Assembly (NCBI RefSeq): GCF_024139115.2
Contig: NC_085140.1
Coordinates: 233,494,371 to 233,558,370 of the forward strand
Length of the DNA: 64,000 nucleotides
From: Armigeres subalbatus
Lineage: Eukaryota; Arthropoda; Insecta; Diptera; Culicidae
Reading direction: 5' to 3'
Under the pieces are notes generated by a model, which was not told the origin of the DNA, did no database searches, and worked only from the letters and a program-made list of their open reading frames with translations. The translations under genes and the position numbers were made by a program. Shown piece after piece: positions 48,200 through 57,500 of the stretch. How positions within the stretch are numbered: the first letter of the stretch is position 1; each line of letters begins with the position of its first letter.

Positions 48200-49025
48200 T
48201 TTTGCTTTTCGTATTTTCTACTAGTTTACTATTTTGAGTTTTTACCAACACTGATCGAAATTACCCTACAAACTATTTTTTTTTTTCGCTGGAATCCAGT
48301 AAAGTTTTGCAGATTTTTTTGTGCTGTTCATCCAGCAATTTTTTCAGCAAAATAAATTACTGGTAAACCAGCAAAAAAAAAAATGCTGATTTCCAGCAAT
48401 TTGTTTAGAAACACCGTTTGCTGTATTTTCAGCATTTTTAAGATATAATTTGTTTTTTTTTCTTTTGAGATGCATAATAAATAGATTATACATAAACCGG
48501 TGCTTTCAAACATTATTTAAACATTATTTGTGTGGCACAACACAATGGAATATTTAGGTGTCGTCTTTTGCAATATGTCATGGCTCCTGGTTTTACATAA
48601 CACGAATAGATCTGTCGGAAAAGGAATAGAAATAAGAAAATCAAATTCATTTTTCAATAAGCAATCTTCCAGATAAGTGTTGTAAGCGTCTGGAATTGTG
48701 TTCAAAATCATCTTACCAAAAGCTCTTAAAAAACTCCGCCAAAAATATTTGCTTGTTTCGCCAAACCGCGACACAATTTGCACGCCAAACAGACTCGCTC
48801 CGTAGAAAAATATGTTTGAACATGTTTCAATAATTTTGATGGATGAATGTCAGATAGAACGGTTTGCTGGTTTCCAGTATTATTTTTATTACAGATTACT
48901 GTATTTCAGCATAAACGTCAAAATCGAACTTGCTGGGTGATGTTCAGCAAACTATATTACTGTATTACAGCAAACATTCGAAATATTTGCTGTTAATCAG
49001 TGAAAAAGTAATCTATGCAAGATTA
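48200..49025. repeat. AT-rich repeat with CAGCAA/TTGCTG motifs
   Basis: Scattered CCAGCAATTT, TTTCAGCAAAATAAATTACTGG and TTACAGCAAAC motifs suggest an old MITE; clear ends were not found. Confidence 0.4.
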
Positions 49026-49248
49026 AATCGTTACACGGCGAGGATATGTAGGTTATACTAATCGAGTATAAACTGCACGTAAACGAACGTGAGGTCAACC
49101 AGGAGAAACGCAGTTAGCATAGATTTTCCTCAGAGCGTAGGAACTAATGAATGTGACATGGGCAGGGTTTGAATCCAAAGAAGAATTAAAAATCTCTCAA
49201 AAATCTAGGTGGGGGCCGCCTATCAAAATCAGGCCGAACATTCATTAA

Positions 49249-50635
49249 GGTACCCCGGGGCAAGTGGGACCTAAAAAAACGCTAGTTCAGCAAAATCGCT
49301 AACGCATACTTAGAAAACAGGGCATTTCAGGACATTAACCACGGATACATCATTATATGCTTCCGTTATTGAAGTGTAGATGTGTTGTAAGCCATTTATT
49401 CAGTTACAAAAATATTGGTAGTGACATAAATAAATTTACCTGTGGGACCCACTTACCCCTTCAAACGGGGCAAGTGGGACCTATTCTGCTCTATACTGTC
49501 GAACGAAGCTAATTTGAAGAATGAAGATATAATGTTCATATAATTTCTGAGTTATAGTATTTCAGATCATGGATGGAGTTTTATTGCTTGTCAGACTTTT
49601 GTTTTTGGCAAAAAAGGGATTACAATGTTGGCAAATATAAAAACAAGACAACAGCCAGTTTACTTTTTAATTGTCTGTTGTCTGATTTTACATTAGCTTA
49701 CTTTCTAACCAAATGTGCTAGATGGAAGAGATAAGCAAATCCTTGTTCACTTTTCGAATGAATGTTTATCTGTTTAACATAAATTATTACACAAATTAGA
49801 ACTTCAAAAGGAACGTTTTGGCGGTGTTGTAAATTTGTAATAGAACGAAATGGCCAATTTATGTCGTAAGTACTTTATTTATCTAAAAATCTGTTAATCT
49901 GATGCGAAGTTAAAAAATCACAAAGCACAAGACAAAACCTGTTGATCTATTGAAGGATAAATAGATTGTTTGTGTAAAATAGATTGTTTGTGTCTGTAAA
50001 CGGAAAAAATGCATAGTTATAACCATTGCTCTTTTCCATGAGGGAGATAATTTTCAGAAAGTAAAATACACATTTGGTAAATCAACTGTACATTACTTCT
50101 TAACAACTAAACCAACGATATCAACTGCATTTGATTCAGATCCATATGATATATGAGTGTCGAAGTTATTCTTCACTAGACAACAATCTAAAAACAGGTA
50201 AAATGGCTCTATCGAAAATGTTGTTCAAATATGTCCCACTTGCCCCATGTATGTTAAAAATCAAGGGAAAGTGAAAATTGCAGATTTTGGCTTTAATCAA
50301 AACTTTTAAATAGTTTTTGATGTCACACAATTATTTAATTCCTCGAAGTATTCACTTTCCACATCAATGATGAATTTAGAAACGACTATTTTGTTGGAAA
50401 TCTATTGAAATAAAATAAAAGTAATAGATTTTGCCGGTAGTTTAAAGTCATGATTAAACAATACCATTAGTATGGTGCCGCAAATGGTTTTGATTTCAAT
50501 TTTTTTTGTGTCAGGCGAATTCGTTGATAATTCTGCTTCATCTTTCTAGAACATTGTTAACATTAAAAACGTTCACCGATTAATCGGCAGCCATGGTACC
50601 CACTTACCCCGTATTTTCACTTGCCCCGGGGTACC
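49249..50635. mobile_element. GGTACC TTAA element, 1.39 kb
   Basis: TTAA at 49245-49248 and 50636-50639. Ends GGTACCCCGGGGCAAGTGGG (left, read from 49249) and CACTTGCCCCGGGGTACC. Internal half-motifs ACCCACTTACCCC and GTCCCACTTGCCCC. No frame. Confidence 0.85.
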
Positions 50636-50639
50636 TTAA

Positions 50640-51567
50640 CTTACTTTCTTACCAAATGTGTTAGATGGAAGAGATAAGCAAATCTTTGATCACTTTTCGA
50701 ATAAATGTTTCTCTGTTTAACACAAATTATTACATAAACTAGAACCTTAAAAGGAACGTTTTTATTCAGGCGGTGTTGTAAATTTGTAATAGAACGAAAT
50801 GGCCAATTCATGTCTTAAGCACTATTTATCTTGAAATCTGTTAATCTGATGCGAAGTTTAAAAATAACAAAATACAAGACAAATCCTGTTGATCTATTGT
50901 AGAATAAGAAGATTGTTTGCACTGTAAACGGAGAATTTGGCATAGATATAACCATTGCTCTCTTCCATGAGGGAGATAATTTTCAGAAAGTAAAATACAT
51001 ATTAGGTAAATCAACTGTACACTACTTCTTAACAACTAAACTAACGATATCAACTGCATATGATTCATGATATATGACATATGAGTGTCGAAGTTATTTT
51101 TCACTAGACAACAATCTAAAAACAGGTAAAATAACCCTATCGAAAATGTTGTTCAAATATGTCCCACTTGCCCCATGTATGTTAAAAATCAAGGGAAAGT
51201 GAAAATTGCTGATTTTGGCTTTAATCAAAACTTTTAAATCGTTTTTGATGTCACACAATTATTTAATTGCTCAAAATATTCACTTTCCACATCAATGATG
51301 AATTTAGGAACGACTATTTTGTTGAAAATCTATTGAATTAAAATAAAAGTGATAGATTTTGCCGGTAGTTTAAAGTCATGATTAAACAATACCATTAGTA
51401 TGGTGTCGCAAATGGTTTTGATTCCATTTTTTTTTTGTGTCAGGCGAATTCGTTGATAATTCTGCTTCATCTTTCTAGAACAGTGTTACCAGTAAAAACG
51501 TTCACAGATTATTTGGCAGCCATAGTACCCACTTACCCCGTATTTTCACTTGCCCCGGAGTACCTTA
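50640..51567. repeat. tandem duplicate of the right two-thirds of the GGTACC element
   Basis: Repeats 49697-50639 in direct orientation from CTTACTTTCT to the terminal CTTGCCCCGGAGTACC, with scattered substitutions and small indels. Confidence 0.88.
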
Positions 51568-52175
51568 CGTCATTATGCCGAATAAAAAGTAAAAAGTGAA
51601 CTGTGGGAAGTGAGAATGGAGATGTAAGGAGTGGGAAGTAAGAAATGAAAATTAAAAAGTGAGAAATAGGAAAGGGAGAAATGCGAAATGAGAAGTGAGA
51701 AGAAAGAGGGAAAATTCCCCTTTCAAGAAGCAAGAAAGAAGAAGGTAAACAAGAAAGAGAGAAGCAGAAGAAAGAAAAAGAAGAAAAAGGAAGAGTGCGA
51801 AAAAATTAGGAAGAAGGGAGATTGGAGAAGGAAATAGAAAAAGGGAGAAGAAAGATGATAGTAACCAATAAGGAACAAGGAAGAAGGATAAAATAAGAAA
51901 GAAGAAGGAACGAAAAAGAAAGAAAAGAAAAGGCAGAAGAAAGAAGGAAAGAGCAAGAATAACGAAAGAATAATTATGAAGGAAGAAGAAAGTAGGAAAA
52001 TGGAAAAAGGAAGAAAAGAGAAGGATGAATGAAGAAAGAAGAAGAATAAAGTAGAAAGGAACTGACTTCTCAATTCTCATTTCTCACATATTACTTCTTA
52101 CTTCTCATTCGGCCCAATGACCTTCGTGCCTTCGTCCTAACGGCCTTCGGCGTAATGGCCTGATGCCGCCAATAA
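51568..52175. mobile_element. element C: polypurine core with TTCGGCGTAATGGCC units at the end
   Basis: The right end (52107-52170) has about four 15-bp units on TTCGGCGTAATGGCC, and the left start TCATTATGCCGAAT is one unit inverted. The interior is a polypurine tract. Confidence 0.5.
51590..52065. repeat. polypurine (A/G) tract of about 475 bases
   Basis: Almost pure GAAGAAAGAAG-type sequence with very few pyrimidines. The long complementary frames here (Phe/Leu/Ser only) are composition artefacts. Confidence 0.9.
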
Positions 52176-52437
52176 CAATGTTTGCCACGTCGGATCCCAG
52201 TCCATTGGTTGATTGCAGATTTCGTCTCCGCTTTTTCGTAATGTGAGACCGACCCATCTTTACGCTCTCGGTCTCGATTTTTTTTATTCAAATTGACCCG
52301 ATTCTATCACGTTTTCGATTCGGTTTTGTCACCTCAAAACATTTTGAAAATTTTCGTCGCTGTTTTTATTTTTGTAAATAATACCGTAAACGACAAGGAT
52401 TTTCATGAAATAACATTCATCGCCTATGGTTTATTAA

Positions 52438-53336
52438 CCTTCTGACTGTGCTCAAAAAAACTTACGTTGTCTGTGCTCTGGGGTCAAATTGACCCCAAAT
52501 TGAAATTGCTATAACTTTGTTAATGTTTGGCCAATTTTGAATTTTTGGGACTGTTTCGAAAGATAATTTAATCATCTTTCAGGTTGTTCCCAAAGATTGA
52601 CTATTGGTGGGCGGGTACATCGCGGGGAGGGGTTTTAGTGAACAAGGGTACAAAAACAGTGATTTTTCATGATTATTTTACTTATATCCGAAAATCCTAC
52701 CCATTTTGAACTGCACCTTTTTTAAAGTTTATGCAGGAAGGTGTGTGCTTTGGCATGAGGCGTTGATAAGTTTAGAACTTGGCCGCCAAGTGGTGGTATA
52801 TTTGAATTCATTATTTTAGACTACTCAAGATATTCCGATATATAGAATTATCCTCAGTGTAAATATTCTTATCGCACAAATTTAAAATTTGTGAAAATGG
52901 CGTCTTGATCAAAGGTCGTCTGGTGGTAATGGGCTGTCATGTGACGGAATAAATAATTAGTACCCTTTTTTACGAAAACCCCTCCCTGCGATGTACCCGC
53001 CCACCTATGGTCAATCTTTGGGAACAACCTGAAAGATGATTAAATTATCTTTCGAAACAGTCCCAAAAATTCAAAATTGGCCAAACATTAACAAAGTTAT
53101 AGCAATTTCAATTTGGGGTCAATTTGACCCCAGAGCACAGACAACGTAAGTTTTTTGAAAAAAGTACACTGTAGCGCATATTTTCAAGATTTTTCAAGCG
53201 AATTTGCACCTAGGAGACAGATCTCGGAGAATTTTACCAAACTACCAAAAATTAGGAGAATCGGTTGAAAACTAAAAAAATGGCAGCCACTCAAAGTGGC
53301 CTGGGGTCATATTGACCCCAGAGCACAGACAAAAGG
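52438..53336. mobile_element. 899-bp fold-back element with TTAA duplication
   Basis: TTAA at 52434-52437 and 53337-53340. Ends CCTTCTGACTGTGCTC and GAGCACAGACAAAAGG. Long inverted arms (about 52470-52640 with 52970-53145) include GGGGTCAAATTGACCCC, itself palindromic. Confidence 0.85.
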
Positions 53337-53639
53337 TTAATCATTGTTGAGCACCTGTTAAAAATTTTGTAAACCTTTTTGACAAGAAGTTACAGGTATT
53401 TTGGGATACTTTGTCACATTTCCCATTTTATCACCCCCAAATTCACTGATGGTATCGTCAATGAAGCTTAGCATAGAAGCGTGAGTAGTGGAATTTGTAA
53501 GCTGTAACCAGCTCCATCACAGATGTCATCTCACTATTTCGTAGCCCCTAAATACCCGATAAATAAAAAAAAAACAAAGTTAGTTTATATATTTTTTAAA
53601 GCTTTAGTAGGGTGTTTTTGCCTTTCGCGTATACGTAAA

Positions 53640-53780
53640 GGCTATATGATCACTCCAAAACCGAACTTTTGATAGAAGGCTCGGGGACCCATAGTGTTAT
53701 ATAACATTCGACTCAGCTCGACGAATTGAGGTGATGTCTGTATGTATGTGTGTGTGTACAAAAAAATGTGAGGCCATTGC
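53640..53780. repeat. dispersed repeat fragment
   Basis: GACCCATAGTGTTATATA..GACTCAGCTCGACGAA..TGAGGTGATGTCTGTATG is shared with 55330-55400 and, weakly, with 36950-37030. Confidence 0.6.
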
Positions 53781-54592
53781 GTTCCGGAGTTATTAAAATA
53801 ACATTGTTTTTCCCCCATTTTTCCCAAAGGTCCCCCCGATTTTTTTTCTAAACCTCCTACAATGCATTCAAATGAACGCAAATAAATGTGAATTGATGGA
53901 AATAACTGAATCTATTTCCAAAAAGTGCAATTTTGACCTCTCTTATGTGCTTTTCTTCTTACTCTTATGTGTTTTCTTGCTTTATAATACACGAGAAAGG
54001 CATCATCACCGCTAGGTGGATTATCCTGGGTTTTTAATTAAGATTTAGTTTAACACCGTTAAATTTTGTTTATGGATTTAATGCAATTAATAACGGTAGC
54101 ATATAAACATGCATCAATAGGCGAGGCTTATTGTAATAATGTTTTTTTTACTTTATTATAAATAAAAGCAACCTCGGACTGGTCACGATGAACCATGCAA
54201 TAGAAACCTCAGTTTGTTGAGCTGGTTAAGCTGAGTCGATAGGTATATAAAATAACATTAAGGGTGTCTAGTCCTCCTATCAAATGTTTTTATTTTTTAG
54301 AGCAATCCTATAGCATTTACGGAAACAGTGTACAAAAACAGCAGAAGGATATATTTCTACCTGTATCAATTTGTGCCTCTTCTTGGACGTGGTTCACCTC
54401 TATAGACATTTCTATTTCTTTGTATCATTGTTTATCTTCAACATATACCATTAATTTTACAGATATATATTCCTGCAGGCGGGTAATATATCGTAAGCAT
54501 TCTTCTTGGGACCAAACTACAGTGCTGTTCGCGAACAACTTGTGCTTGTGATTGTTGGACGTGCAGAATTTTCCATCAGGCCTTGCTTCACC

Positions 54593-57500
54593 ATGACAAC
54601 TGATTTCACCGAAGATTTGGAAAACTGGATGGGCAAACTTCCGCCAGAACTGAGGGCAGTGCCAATAATAAATCTGGCAATTCCGGGATCTCATGACACC
54701 ATGTCGTACGGAATAACAAGAAAATCTCCTGTGGCACCGGATGCCGAACCGGTCGTGGAAACATTAAACAAGTTTATTCCCTGTGTGGTACGCCGTTGGG
54801 CCGTTACGCAGCGATACGATGTGGTAGACCAGCTGAAAAGCGGTATTCGGTAAGTAATACTTTTGATATATCTCTTTGCGAAATATTTGTGACAGATAAT
54901 TTTCAATCAATCGTTACGGTGATTAGATAAGTTATCGACATTATATGAATTCACTTCCATTTATTGTTTTATCCAGCTACTATCCATTCCTCATATTCAT
55001 ATACCACAAAACCAATCATGCTGACCGTTACCTCTTTGACATCCATTCTATTCTAAGCGTCAGAAGTTACTAGATGCCAAAACGCTAATGTTAGTAATAT
55101 GATAGTAACCATTATTTTTAAATTGCTTTCATAAGATTAGGAAGATCAGTCATTTAGATACTATTGATGGAAAATCAATAGTGGGACATAATTCGAGTGA
55201 TTTGGGCGTACATGATTTTATAGACAAGTAATTGACTGATTTCGTAGAATGTAAACGTTTTTGCATTTCTCATACAACAAAGTTGTACCGAATGGCTATA
55301 TGATTGCTCCAGAAAAGAACTTTTGATAGAAGGCCCGGAGACCCATAGTGTTATATACCGATCGACTCAGTTCGACGAACTGAGGTGATGTCTGTATGTG
55401 TAAAAAATTTGTAGACACACTTTTTGGAAATTAGCATTATCCGATTCACTCGCAACAAGTTGCATTCGACGGGGAATGCAGTCAAATTGGGGTGTCCTAC
55501 GAAAGGCGGAAAGCACATAAGGCGGAATACGAAAGGCGGAACGATACAAAAGGCAGAAACACGAAAGGCGGAATAACAAAAGGTATAATCACGAAAGGCA
55601 GAATTGCATTAAGCTGTTTTAACTTATGCGGACATTTGCCTGATTCTCCTTTCGCTATAAAAAGATATACTTTGGCCATTGATCGGCCAGATGCATATTT
55701 TCTTGTTGTTTAGCGGGGAAACCTTCCGTAGCTCAGCGATAAGGCACGTGGCTTTCGTGGTTTCGCATAATGATCGTTTGGTATAACGCAATGAAAATTA
55801 TCTTATTTTCAATAATCATATTCTTTACGCAACTTAAAGCTGGACTTCAACATAGACTACTTGATATTTACAATAAAGAAGGCAACATGCATGCTTTCAA
55901 ATCATGCATCATCAACTGTTTTGCATTATCCAGAGCAATCGCGTATATTTACAGAAGGAATGATCTCCCCCATTTTTCCATTGCACCGAGCAAATGCGTG
56001 CATTAAAAGAAGACAGCATAATTTTTTTTTGAATTATCCTGAGCAATCGCGTAATTTTAGAGAAGGAATGGGCTCCCCTTTTGCATTGCTACATGTTTTA
56101 AAATAAGGCATCATCAACTCTTTTGCATTGTCCCGAGCTATTTCGTAATTTAAAAGAAAGAATAGTCTCCATTTCGCATTGCACCTAGCAAACCCGTGCT
56201 TTAAAAGAAAGACCACATCACGCGTTTCTCCTTATCTCGAGTGACCGTTTGATTTAAAAAAGTGATACAAACGAAAATTCAATAAAAAAGAATGACCTTT
56301 ACTTTCACTTTTTGGGGAATAATACGTTCTGAGGATACCCTTCCCGGAGACGAGCCAGCCTCGGGCTGCAAGTCTCCTAAATAAAGACAAAAAAAAAAAA
56401 CGTTCTGAGGAATGGTTTCCTCGGAATTAATAAATATATTCTGGAAAAAAGATTCAAATGGAATACGGTTTTTGACAGAATTTTCTTGGAAATTGAAAAG
56501 AACCTAAATCGTTGATAAGAATATCAATTATTAAAGTGTAGCCATCTAAACTGAAAGAACAGCCTATGTAAGTGTAGATGAAGGGAAAAATCATATTGTA
56601 ATTATAATTTATATAAATGCCAATACCTATTCTGAAAGAATAGTAATTTTTCTGAGTATATATTATTTTTAATCAAGTATGCCAAATTATTTTATGCCAA
56701 ACGGCGTACCCTCGATAGATAGTAGACAAATATACGGAGTGCACGAGAAAGGCATCATCACTATCTGATAAAAGATGGTTGATATTGTCTGATAGGTTTA
56801 TTTATTTATTATCAGACTAAGGCCGGAGTGGCCTGTGCTGTACATAAAAGTCTTCTCCATTCAGCTCGGTTCATGGCTGCACTTCGCCAACCACGCAGTC
56901 TGCGGAGGGTCCGCAAATCGCCCTCAACCTGATCGATCCACCTTGCCCGCTGTGCACCTCGCCTTCTTGTTCCCGTCGGATCGTTGTCGAGAACCATTTT
57001 CACCGGATTACTGTCCGACATTCTGGCTACGTGCCCGGCCCACCGCAGTCTTCCGATTTTTGCGGTGTGAACGATGTCTGATAGGTACATAATGTGATTT
57101 TCTCAGGAAGTGCTTTGTTTAGAAGGAATTTGATTTTCAATTAATTGCATTTTATTCGGCAACTCGGCCGTACGAAAACCATTTTTTGTTAAATATATTT
57201 TGTTAAAAATCAATCACACTCTAATCCGCCCAGCCCGTTGTTGGGGGTATAGAGTGCGATCCTTTCGTTTAATAAACAATGTGAACTCGCTTGACTGTGG
57301 ATATACAAACGTAAAGCACATGTGAGATTGGACAAATCAAGCATCCGAAAGATCAAGCTCTATCTGGAATTAGGGCAAATGTCGCAAGAGAGGATTCTCT
57401 TCGTCGACTTCCCCTCTTTTTAATAAAAGTGACAAGCAGCGGATTTCTTTGTGGTTTATCACCTCAGCACAATAGAAAACAATGCGAACATGCATTCTGA

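Noticed and set aside
51652..52080. 142-residue Phe/Leu/Ser membrane-like protein
   Set aside because: It is only the complement of the polypurine tract.
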